From: JABMMZ01 sp044341025
GTDB lineage: Bacteria; Bacteroidota; Bacteroidia; NS11-12g; UBA955
Length of the DNA stretch: 64,000 bases
Direction: 5' to 3'
Assembly: GCA_044341025.1 (NCBI GenBank)
Contig: JBIISM010000006.1
Span: forward strand, 89,729-153,728
Of this stretch, positions 7,644-15,175 are shown one piece after another. How positions within the stretch are numbered: the stretch's first letter is position 1; each line of letters starts with the position of its first letter. A model generated the notes under the pieces. The model had not been told where the DNA came from, searched no databases, and worked only from the letters and a program-made list of their open reading frames with translations. A program made the position numbers and the translations under genes.

Positions 7644-8510
7644 TTAAATCAAACTGACAAAATCCGCTAGCAGTGACTTTGGATTTACGGGCGCTTCGAT
7701 GTTTCCAGTTTTCACCAAACTGTGCATCACATTTTCCAACATCTTTTCACTCACCTGAAAATCGGTGTTCCATTCGGTGCTGTAAAACCACGACAGAGCA
7801 TCTTCGGGCTTCATGTCAAAATTCTCCAAGACCATATCGACACTGTTATCGGCGGTCATGAATTGTTTGGTCGCAAAATTAATCACCCCCAACAAATCCT
7901 TTACCGCTTCGGGATTCTCTTTTAAAATATTGTTGCTGGCAACCACTTGGAAGCATGACCATGGGGTTATGAATTCGCCGATGCGTTTTAATTTACCTTG
8001 ATCGACCAAAGGCTTGGTGGTATACTTTTCCCAAAAGAACACATCCGACTCGGCGCCGTTGAGCGACTCAGTTGCGCCACCCATATTTTCTACCAAGACA
8101 AATTCATTTTCAGCAATTTTCTTTCCTCTAACTTCTGCATCCACCATCGCCATAAGATGACTGCCACTGCCAAAACGGCTAATGGCGTAGCGCTTACCGG
8201 CACAATCGCCAATATTTTGCAGCGTCGATTCCTTGCCTGTATGTATGCCCCAAATTAAAGGCGAGGTAATGTATTGTTTTACGATTTTAGCGTCCAAACC
8301 TTTGATAATGGCAGACACAGCACCTTCGGTTAAAAGAACAGCCATATCGAGTTTCCCCGCCTTAAGATCAGCCACCATAGCGCCAGTGCCGGCCGAATAA
8401 AACGACCATTGTAAATCGATGTTTTTTCGTTCAAATAGACCGAAATCTTTACTGAGCGTCCAAGGAAAGTTAAAATGCTCGGGTACGCCTCCTATCCTGA
8501 TGGTTTGCAT
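7644..8510 (-). CDS. Periplasmic-binding-protein-like (NMT1/SsuA-type) protein without signal peptide
   Basis: A 288-residue protein that resembles the NMT1/SsuA class of type II solute-binding proteins: IRIGGVPEHFNFPWTLSKDFGLFERKNIDL, then DLKAGKLDMAVLLTEGAV and GKRYAISRFGSGSHLMAMV. Such proteins usually feed ABC importers for thiamine precursors, sulfonates or nitrate. Here the protein starts at residue 1 of the fold, with no signal peptide or lipobox, and no permease or ATPase is near, so it is probably a cytoplasmic binding protein or enzyme-like relative. Ligand unknown. Monocistronic. Confidence 0.8.
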   Translation of the reverse strand: MQTIRIGGVPEHFNFPWTLSKDFGLFERKNIDLQWSFYSAGTGAMVADLKAGKLDMAVLLTEGAVSAIIKGLDAKIVKQYITSPLIWGIHTGKESTLQNIGDCAGKRYAISRFGSGSHLMAMVDAEVRGKKIAENEFVLVENMGGATESLNGAESDVFFWEKYTTKPLVDQGKLKRIGEFITPWSCFQVVASNNILKENPEAVKDLLGVINFATKQFMTADNSVDMVLENFDMKPEDALSWFYSTEWNTDFQVSEKMLENVMHSLVKTGNIEAPVNPKSLLADFVSLI

Positions 8511-9148
8511 GTTAAATAAGTCAACAAATCTAAGACCAAATTGTTTAGGGTTGGGAGAATTTTAGATGACTTGTATTTGTTATTAGTTAATTGTTATTGG
8601 TTAATTGTTATTGGTTATTGGTTATTGGTCACAACCACGAGAAACATGTTGTTGGAGTACTCGCAAGCTCGTGAGAACACTTCACTTCGTTCCGTTTAGT
8701 ACCCTGCCAACAACGCCGACAGCGCGATGATGCGGTAATTGTTTACGACCATCCAACAATGTGTCACCCCTATGGGGTTTATCTTTACTCACTAAAATTC
8801 ATTCTACAAATCTGTCACCCCTATGGGTTTAACTCTTCATTCTCACTCTCACATTCACTCTCACTCCGCTCTCACCCTCATTTACACCCCGTACCGTGAC
8901 GCAACGAAGTGGAGTCTCTGGTACTGGGGTCACTCTCATAACCCGCCCTGATTGCAGCGGCAGCTCACTGCATTTGGGGCCTATATTTTTGCAGGCGCTA
9001 AAGGGGCGCCCTGCAGCAGAGACGTTTTATATGTTTATCTTTAGTTGTCACGCCACAGGGTAGAGCAGCAAGCCACAGGGCAACTAGCAAAATAAGGCAA
9101 CAAAGGCAGGGACTAGAGCGGAAAGCAGGAGGAAGCGGCGGGAAGATA

Positions 9149-9213
9149 GGGGTTAGGGTCTAGGGTTTAGTTAAAAACTATAAAGAATAGGGTTTAGGGA
9201 CTAGGGTTTAGGG
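9149..9213 (+). repeat. Telomere-like GGG repeats (TTTAGGG type)
   Basis: Seven G-runs of three or more in TAGGG context. The segment 9190-9213 has four GGG tracts separated by TTTA, ACTA and TTTA, a canonical G-quadruplex pattern. TTAGGGTCTAGGGTTTAG at 9153-9170 is the exact reverse complement of 9316-9333. Confidence 0.75.
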
Positions 9214-9284
9214 TTTAGTATATTCTAAAAAACGACAATATTTGAATACAAACATTTAAGTTATTTTAGAACGAGACAGTCAAT

Positions 9285-9412
9285 CGCTTCCGAATTAAAA
9301 ACTATACCCTATCCCCTAAACCCTAGACCCTAATTAGACCCTAAATAGCCGCTTCCGAAATAAAAAACTATACCCTATCCCCTAAACCCTAGACCCTTAT
9401 TAGCCCCTATTT
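9285..9412 (+). repeat. 65-bp direct repeat carrying CCCTAAACCC motifs
   Basis: Two tandem units begin CGCTTCCGAA at 9285 and 9350, each continuing AAAAACTATACCCTATCCCC, TAAACCCTAGACCCT. They differ at only a few positions over the first 50 bp and are inverted relative to the repeats at 9149-9213. Confidence 0.8.
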
Positions 9413-9421
9413 TCGAAAACA

Positions 9422-9453
9422 TTTGTCTTTCTCAATTAAATTGCTTATCTTTG
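9422..9453 (+). promoter_or_regulatory. Bacteroidota-type promoter for rpsF-rpsR-rplI
   Basis: TTTG at 9422-9425, a 20-nt spacer and TATCTTTG at 9446-9453, 24 nt before the rpsF start. Confidence 0.85.
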
Positions 9454-9477
9454 CAACCCTTTTAAGTAAAATAACGT

Positions 9478-9852
9478 ATGACTTTAGTCAATTATGAATC
9501 TGCAATCATACTAACACCCGTACTGTCTGAAGCGCAAATGCAAGAAGCCGTAAAAAGCTACAGACAGTTGATTGCAGAGCACGGTGGCACCCTTGTGAAT
9601 GAGACCAATTGGGGTCTTACCAAGCTTGCCTATCCGATCAAAAAAAAATCCACCGGCTTTTATCACTTCTTTGAATTCCAGGGTAAACCTGAGTTCATCT
9701 CACAACTTGAGACTCTTTACCGCAGGGACGAGAGAATCTTAAGGTATTTAAACACCAAATTAGACAAGCACGCCATAGTCTTCAACGAAAGAAAGAAGAA
9801 AGGCGAAATCGCACCAGCAGCAAAAATCGTTAAGGAGGACGCTAAAGTATGA
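9478..9852 (+). CDS. rpsF: 30S ribosomal protein bS6
   Basis: 124 residues; NYESAIILTPVLSEAQMQEAV and NWGLTKLAYPIKKKSTGFYHFFEFQG are the conserved bS6 strands. bS6 binds 16S rRNA together with bS18 on the 30S platform. First gene of an rpsF-rpsR-rplI operon; its stop overlaps the rpsR start (ATGA). No Shine-Dalgarno sequence precedes it. Confidence 0.98.
   Translation: MTLVNYESAIILTPVLSEAQMQEAVKSYRQLIAEHGGTLVNETNWGLTKLAYPIKKKSTGFYHFFEFQGKPEFISQLETLYRRDERILRYLNTKLDKHAIVFNERKKKGEIAPAAKIVKEDAKV
9832..9838 (+). promoter_or_regulatory. Strong Shine-Dalgarno sequence of rpsR
   Basis: AAGGAGG inside the end of rpsF, 10 nt before the rpsR ATG. Such a strong match to the 16S rRNA tail is rare in Bacteroidota mRNAs. 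Confidence 0.85.
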
Positions 9853-10133
9853 GCAAACCACAAGGAAAACCAGGACAAGACAATTTCAACTTCAACAGCC
9901 AGCAAGCTCAACAAGTAATTAAAAAGAAATACTGTCGTTTCAAAAAACATGGTATCAAGTATGTTGATTATAAAGATGCAAACTTCCTTTTGAAATTCAT
10001 GAACGAACAAGGTAAAATCCTTCCGGGCAGAATCACTGGAACATCTGACAAATATCAACGCAAAGTAGCTACTGCCGTTAAACGTGCGCGTTTCATGGCG
10101 ATATTACCATACGTAGCTGACGGTTTAAAATAA
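9849..10133 (+). CDS. rpsR: 30S ribosomal protein bS18
   Basis: 94 residues with the conserved KKYCRFKKHGIKYVDYKD and LPGRITGTSDKYQRKVATAVKRARFMAILPY segments. bS18 sits beside bS6 and bS21 near the 3' end of 16S rRNA. Translation starts 4 nt inside the end of rpsF and uses an unusually strong ribosome binding site. Confidence 0.98.
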   Translation: MSKPQGKPGQDNFNFNSQQAQQVIKKKYCRFKKHGIKYVDYKDANFLLKFMNEQGKILPGRITGTSDKYQRKVATAVKRARFMAILPYVADGLK

Positions 10134-10142
10134 TCATTAATC

Positions 10143-10149
10143 AAGGAGG
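10143..10149 (+). promoter_or_regulatory. Strong Shine-Dalgarno sequence of rplI
   Basis: AAGGAGG ending 6 nt before the rplI ATG, the optimal distance. Confidence 0.85.
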
Positions 10150-10155
10150 AATACA

Positions 10156-10608
10156 ATGGCAAACATGAAATTAATTCTTACTCAAGACGTTAGAAACTTG
10201 GGTCATAAAGACGATGTTGTGGCAGTGCGCCCTGGTTATGGTCGCAATTACCTGATCCCACAAGGTATGGCGAAAATGGCTACCGAATCTGCTATGAAAA
10301 TGCTAGCAGAGGACATCAAACAAAGAGCATTCAAACAAGACAAAATTAAGAAAGATGCTGAAGCACTATCTACCAAATTAGAAGGTGTGCAAGTAACGCT
10401 TAGAGCAAAAACTGGAACCAGCGGCAAAATTTTCGGTGCTGTTACTACCCTTCAGGTAGCTAACGCCTTGAAAGACCTTGGTATCGAGGTTGACAGAAGA
10501 AAAATCGTTTTCTCTGAAGAGCCTAAAATGCTTGGAAGCTACACTGCGTTAATCAACTTACACAAAGAGGTTTCGAAAGGAATCGACATTGAAGTTGTTG
10601 CAGAGTAA
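10156..10608 (+). CDS. rplI: 50S ribosomal protein bL9
   Basis: 150 residues. The N-terminal domain MKLILTQDVRNLGHKDDVVAVRPGYGRNYLIPQGMA is diagnostic, followed by the long helix and the C-terminal 23S-binding domain. Last gene of the operon; a perfect hairpin terminator follows. Confidence 0.98.
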   Translation: MANMKLILTQDVRNLGHKDDVVAVRPGYGRNYLIPQGMAKMATESAMKMLAEDIKQRAFKQDKIKKDAEALSTKLEGVQVTLRAKTGTSGKIFGAVTTLQVANALKDLGIEVDRRKIVFSEEPKMLGSYTALINLHKEVSKGIDIEVVAE

Positions 10609-10634
10609 TTCTTAATCTTTACAATACCTTAATT

Positions 10635-10666
10635 AAAAGGGATGAAAATATTTTCATCCCTTTTTT
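10635..10666 (+). terminator. Terminator of the rpsF-rpsR-rplI operon
   Basis: Perfect GGGATGAAAA / TTTTCATCCC hairpin with a TA centre, followed by six T residues. Confidence 0.92.
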
Positions 10667-10704
10667 CGTTCTTATACTTCCCTTATATTCGTATATTATT
10701 TCTA

Positions 10705-13700
10705 ATGAATCACAACAACAAACTTTGTTTAGCGCTAATCCTCTTCCTTAGCGCATTTTCTAGCACCGCTCAAAACAAACAAAAAGGTCTGCTTTGGCAA
10801 ATCTCTGGTAATGGACTTAAAAAGCCTAGCTATGTATACGGCACCATGCACGTAAGCCAAAAAATCGCCTTTCATCTCGGCGACTCTTTCTTCATCGCGC
10901 TGTCAAAAAGCGATGTCGTTGCACTTGAGCAGGACCTCGACAGTGTTATACACCGATGGATTACCGAAAGTGAATCGGACAACCCTGAGGATGCCGCAAA
11001 AGTATTTCCCCGCGATGCCTACGATTTCCTTAATCTTTACACCTTTACCCTTAACAGCTATAACAAAGGGCTTCTGCAAAAGAAACTTAGCGCCCAAGTT
11101 CGTGAGGTCAATTACCTACTTACCCGCGGCGAACAAGATGATTTTGAAGAAAATGCTTGGCTTGACCTATACATTTACCAAATTGCAAAAAAACTAGGCA
11201 AGGGATTCACAGGCGTGGAGGGCTATGAAGAGAGCCGCGACCTAGTGAAGAAATCGCAAAAAGAACCCAAAGATTCTAAAAACAAAAAGCCTAAAAGATA
11301 CAATTACAAACTGAGACAACAAATCGCCGAAGCCTACCGCAAAGGCGATATCTATATGCTCGATTCAATAGACCGTATGACTGAATCTGAACATTACCTA
11401 GAGTATATGTTGTATAAACGCAATGCCAATATGGTAAGGCGCATGGATTCTATTATGCATTTAGGCAAAACCATGTTTACCGGCGTGGGGTGTTCGCATC
11501 TTCCCGGCAGCAAAGGTGTTTTGCAGATGTTGATTGAAAAGGGCTATACCGTGAGGTCTGTTCAAAGCATTGCTTTAGAAAAAAGCAAAATGGCTAAGAA
11601 GTATGAAAACATGGTAATGAAACACACCTACACCACCTATTCATCTGAAGATGGATTGATTTCGGCTGTTCTGCCAACCCGCCTCACCAAGGTTAACGAC
11701 AACAGCTCCTACTCTTCTTACTTATCGCCCGACCTAGCCAACGGCTATTATTACCAAATAGAAAAGATTTCTTGCAACACCATTTTCTCAGGTAAAACGC
11801 CCGAAGATTTGCTCTTGGTGATCGACACCATGATATTTGAAAACATCCCCGGTGAAATTTTTGAAAAGAAAAACATAGTCTCCAACGGATTCAATGGCAT
11901 GGAAGTGGTAACCCGTTTGAAGACAGGCGATCTAAACCGTTTTCAAATCCTAGCCTCTCCTTTCAACGTTTACATTATTCGTCTTTCTGGCAAAAAGAAT
12001 TTTGCCGTTTCATCCGACGCCAATAATTTCTTTAAGTCGCTTAAAATAAATGAAGGCAATGCCAGCGCCTGGCGCAAAATCAGCAGTCCTGATTCTGTAT
12101 TCAGCATCGAATTACCGAGCAATGACAAGGAACTAAAACTGCCTATGCCGTCTAAGGCCAATCCAAGTTTTGAACATTTGGTATACGATAAATCTTCTGG
12201 TAACACCTACCTAATCAAACAAGAGGATATTTTAAATGAACACTATTTGGAAGAAGACAGTTTTGAATTGCATGTGATGGCTAGAAGTTTTGCCGCCACC
12301 GACAAATTCAAAATATTAAACACCAAACAGTATATATGGCAAGGTTACCATGCCATGGATGTTGCTTATGAAAACAAGACAAATGATCAATTATTTGCAC
12401 GTTTTGCTATTTGTGGAACACATTACATCATGTTTGTTTTAAAACCTCAGCAAGAAGGCGCAGGATTTAATGAGCGCTTTTTCAACAGCATACATTTCAA
12501 CGGCAAACCGAAACTCAATTATTTTGAATACAGCGACACCAATTTGTTTTTCAAAGTGCAAACACCCATTAAACCAATTCTAACAAAAAAAGTACCTTCC
12601 TATGAATCTTATTATGGTGTCGATGAGGATGAAGATAAAGAAAATAAGTACAATGGCAATTACAAAGAAATTTATTTCAAAACCGATAATGCCAATGAAT
12701 TTATCAATGTGAGTGCATACAAATATGGGTATTATGAGAGCCAAGACAAAAACCTTAACGACTATTTCAAATCATGGGAAAAGAAAATGTCATTAAAGAC
12801 TTTGTCTATTAGTAAATCGAATCGCAAGGGCATAGATTACATTACCTACACTTATACAGATACCAACAGCATGCGCTTGATTAAAGAAATGAACGCTTTA
12901 CATGGCCAGATGCGCTATTCGGTTGTGGCTTATATGGACACACTTTCTGGCAATAGCGATTTTGTTAGCACTTTCTTTAACAGCTTCGATGTCTCAGACA
13001 CCTTAATGGATGACCATATTTTCACCAAGAAAGGCTACCGTTTTTTCCAAGACTTTAACAGCAAAGACAGTGTGGTGCGCAAAGCTGCAATAAAGAACTA
13101 TGGAACAATTAGTTTTTGCCAAGCCGATATTGCCAACCTTTGCAATGTCATAGACACGATCAACATGAAAGGCGATGCAGCAGAGATTCGCAGCGTTCTA
13201 ATTATTAAGTTAAGTGAGATAGACAGTTCACAAGCCATTATCATTCCGTATTTGCAAAAGTTGTACAGACGTTTTTCAGACACAGCCTACATGCAATTGG
13301 AAATTTTAAAAGCCATGGCAAATCAGAAAAACGACAAAGCATTTCAGGCCATTAAGCCAATATTGTCTAACGATATTCCCATTTCCGACAACAGCTTCAG
13401 CATGCATGAAATGCTTTGGTCCTTTGGAGATTCTTTAAAATTGGCCAAGATCATTTTGCCCGAATTAATCGAATTGACCAATTACCCTGAATACAGAAAC
13501 GCGGCTTACAGCATGATTTCTAAGATGAAAGACAGTGGCATTATAACGGTTAACGATTATGCCAGCATACACGACAAATTGGTAAAAGAAACCAAGGTGG
13601 AATACAAACGCATGATGGCGAGCTTGACCAACGAAAACAAAGCCAGCGATTACAACCAAAACAACGACCGTTATTCTATTTCGTCACAGAGTTTCACGGG

Positions 13701-14382
13701 CAATCAATTCGACTATTCAAACAACAGCAACGACTTCTCTTTATTGGCTGATATCTTAGATTTAAGTCTACCACTTAGAGACAAAAATAGCACGGTGAAC
13801 GACATAGTTGGAAAGATATTAAAAATCACAGACAATGAAAAGCGTTTGAGCTTATTGCCTGTCTTATTAAAGTACAAAATCAATTTTGCAGATTCGGTAT
13901 ATGAGACTTTGGCAAAGAACAAGTCGACCCGAAAAGGGTTTTACTTGATATTGGCAGAAGCCAAGCAAGTTAATTTATTCCCTAAGACATACTTAAACCA
14001 TAAGGCTTGGATAGAATCATCCATCACTGAACAAGAGAATTCCTATTCAAAGCTCGATACCTTTGTGGTACTTAGCAGTCAGAAGTTGTATATGGGCAAA
14101 GACAGTGCTTTGGTGTATGTGTGTAAATACAAAATGGAAGACGAAGAAACTTGGTCCTTGTACCTTTCTGAGTCTTTACCTACCGATAGCAACAAATTAA
14201 ATTCTTTGAAGGACATCATTCTATTTGAGGGATCATATAAAAGCTTGGATGAAGAGTCTGACATCAACACCTTGGTAAACGACATATTGTTTGAAAACTT
14301 ATTGTTCTTCAGACGCACGCACAACGGCGGCGTATACTACAAAAGGTACGACAGCGGTTCGAGTTACGATTGGGAATTCTAG
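10705..14382 (+). CDS. Large exported TraB/GumN-domain protein with a long unknown extension
   Basis: 1225 residues from the ATG at 10705; MNHNNKLCLALILFLSAFSSTAQ is a signal peptide, so the open frame upstream to 10642 (which overlaps the terminator) is not used. Residues about 25-300 form a TraB/GumN domain: SYVYGTMHVS near the start and FTGVGCSHLPGSKGVLQMLIEKGYTV near its end carry the paired GTMH/HLPG motifs proposed to bind metal or act as a peptidase-like site. The remaining 900 residues contain repeated sheet-rich segments and a helical, HEAT-like stretch (about 770-960). I do not recognise the extension. The protein is probably periplasmic or on the cell surface. Confidence 0.85.
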   Translation: MNHNNKLCLALILFLSAFSSTAQNKQKGLLWQISGNGLKKPSYVYGTMHVSQKIAFHLGDSFFIALSKSDVVALEQDLDSVIHRWITESESDNPEDAAKVFPRDAYDFLNLYTFTLNSYNKGLLQKKLSAQVREVNYLLTRGEQDDFEENAWLDLYIYQIAKKLGKGFTGVEGYEESRDLVKKSQKEPKDSKNKKPKRYNYKLRQQIAEAYRKGDIYMLDSIDRMTESEHYLEYMLYKRNANMVRRMDSIMHLGKTMFTGVGCSHLPGSKGVLQMLIEKGYTVRSVQSIALEKSKMAKKYENMVMKHTYTTYSSEDGLISAVLPTRLTKVNDNSSYSSYLSPDLANGYYYQIEKISCNTIFSGKTPEDLLLVIDTMIFENIPGEIFEKKNIVSNGFNGMEVVTRLKTGDLNRFQILASPFNVYIIRLSGKKNFAVSSDANNFFKSLKINEGNASAWRKISSPDSVFSIELPSNDKELKLPMPSKANPSFEHLVYDKSSGNTYLIKQEDILNEHYLEEDSFELHVMARSFAATDKFKILNTKQYIWQGYHAMDVAYENKTNDQLFARFAICGTHYIMFVLKPQQEGAGFNERFFNSIHFNGKPKLNYFEYSDTNLFFKVQTPIKPILTKKVPSYESYYGVDEDEDKENKYNGNYKEIYFKTDNANEFINVSAYKYGYYESQDKNLNDYFKSWEKKMSLKTLSISKSNRKGIDYITYTYTDTNSMRLIKEMNALHGQMRYSVVAYMDTLSGNSDFVSTFFNSFDVSDTLMDDHIFTKKGYRFFQDFNSKDSVVRKAAIKNYGTISFCQADIANLCNVIDTINMKGDAAEIRSVLIIKLSEIDSSQAIIIPYLQKLYRRFSDTAYMQLEILKAMANQKNDKAFQAIKPILSNDIPISDNSFSMHEMLWSFGDSLKLAKIILPELIELTNYPEYRNAAYSMISKMKDSGIITVNDYASIHDKLVKETKVEYKRMMASLTNENKASDYNQNNDRYSISSQSFTGNQFDYSNNSNDFSLLADILDLSLPLRDKNSTVNDIVGKILKITDNEKRLSLLPVLLKYKINFADSVYETLAKNKSTRKGFYLILAEAKQVNLFPKTYLNHKAWIESSITEQENSYSKLDTFVVLSSQKLYMGKDSALVYVCKYKMEDEETWSLYLSESLPTDSNKLNSLKDIILFEGSYKSLDEESDINTLVNDILFENLLFFRRTHNGGVYYKRYDSGSSYDWEF

Positions 14383-14397
14383 GGTTAGTTATTGGTT

Positions 14398-14433
14398 ATT
14401 CTTAGAGACAAGGCATGACTTGTCTCTAAGAAT
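14398..14433. repeat. Perfect 15-bp-stem hairpin without a T-tract
   Basis: ATTCTTAGAGACAAG, loop GCATGA, CTTGTCTCTAAGAAT. The stem is perfect but no run of T follows on either strand, so this looks like an interspersed palindrome rather than a classical terminator. It is preceded by ATTGGTTATT (14391-14400), which overlaps the first arm. Confidence 0.75.
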
Positions 14434-14536
14434 ACGGAAAACAAAAGACATAACCTAGATAGACAATATCGATGGTTCTGGATCCAAATTTTACATGGCG
14501 CCATACCTTTAACCCATAGTTTGTTTCGGCTTAGGC

Positions 14537-14567
14537 AAAAAAAATCCCGACCACAAGGATCGGGATT
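14537..14567 (-). terminator. Terminator of the ribosomal protein operon
   Basis: On the minus strand an AATCCCGA/TCGGGATT stem with a 9-nt loop is followed by a run of eight T. It lies 24 nt beyond the rplQ stop. Confidence 0.9.
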
Positions 14568-14590
14568 CAAATATTGGTTGCGGCGCTGAA

Positions 14591-15163
14591 TTATTCAGCA
14601 GCGTTGTCGTTTTCTTTGCTTTCTTCAGCAGCAGGTGCAATTGGCTCCACTGTTTCAATCGTTTCAACTTGTGCTTCTGTAACTTCTGCTGCAGGAGCAC
14701 TTGTTTCAACCTTTGCCTCAGTAACTTCGGCAGCCTTAGCTGTCTTGCCTCTTCTGGTTTTAGATTTGGCCGCTTTTTCTTGCTTACCAATTTTATCAGT
14801 ATACTCGTTAAAGTCAACCAATTCAATCATTGCCATTTCAGCATTGTCACCCATTCTAGTACCTAATTTCAAGACTCTGGTGTATCCACCTGGTCTGTTG
14901 GCTACTTTTTCTGCAACAACACCGAACAATTCTTTCAAAGCTTCTTTATCTCTAAGATAAGCGAAGACAGTTCTTCTAGAATGCATGGTATCATTTTTAG
15001 ATTTGGTGATGATCGGCTCAGCATATACTCTTAATGCCTTAGCCTTAGCTAAAGTAGTGGTAATGCGTTTGTGGGTGATCAAAGAGATCGTAAGGTTAGC
15101 CATTAAAGCTCTCCTGTGTGAAGCGGTTCTTCCTAATTTATTTACTTTATTTCCGTGTCTCAT
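14591..15163 (-). CDS. rplQ: 50S ribosomal protein bL17 with acidic C-terminal extension
   Basis: 190 residues. The first ~120 are standard bL17 (MRHGNKVNKLGRTASHRRALMANL, then RPGGYTRVLKLGTRMGDNAEMAMIELV). Beyond this is a low-complexity, acidic tail of about 60 residues with repeated AAEVTEA-x-VET units. The core is longer than in E. coli, a known trait of Bacteroidota L17 proteins. Last gene of the 32-gene operon. Confidence 0.97.
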   Translation of the reverse strand: MRHGNKVNKLGRTASHRRALMANLTISLITHKRITTTLAKAKALRVYAEPIITKSKNDTMHSRRTVFAYLRDKEALKELFGVVAEKVANRPGGYTRVLKLGTRMGDNAEMAMIELVDFNEYTDKIGKQEKAAKSKTRRGKTAKAAEVTEAKVETSAPAAEVTEAQVETIETVEPIAPAAEESKENDNAAE

Positions 15164-15175
15164 GATATGCTATGA

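Larger units (their letters stand above)
8511..9477. other. Long gene-free region with several repeats
   Basis: I see no protein or RNA gene. From left to right: a run of GTTATTGGTTA phrases (8578-8630); GTTGTTGG/CCAACAAC arms at 8648-8655 and 8707-8714; two copies of TGTCACCCCTATGGG (8762 and 8813); a CCCCGTACC/GGTACTGGGG hairpin (8887-8929); a TGCAGGCGC/GCGCCCTGCA hairpin (8990-9014); GCCACAGGG twice near 9052 and 9071; then telomere-like runs and their reverse-complement copies. The rpsF promoter ends the region. Confidence 0.65.

Noticed and set aside
9149..9399. True chromosome end (telomere)
   Set aside because: Genes of the core genome continue on both sides and the repeats occur in both orientations; they are internal.
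8511..9477. tRNA or known small RNA genes
   Set aside because: No cloverleaf with a T-arm GTTCRA and paired acceptor ends could be found, although hairpins are plentiful.
14509..14826. Leucine/lysine-rich open frame antisense or out of frame to rplQ
   Set aside because: It is an alternative frame of the acidic bL17 tail.
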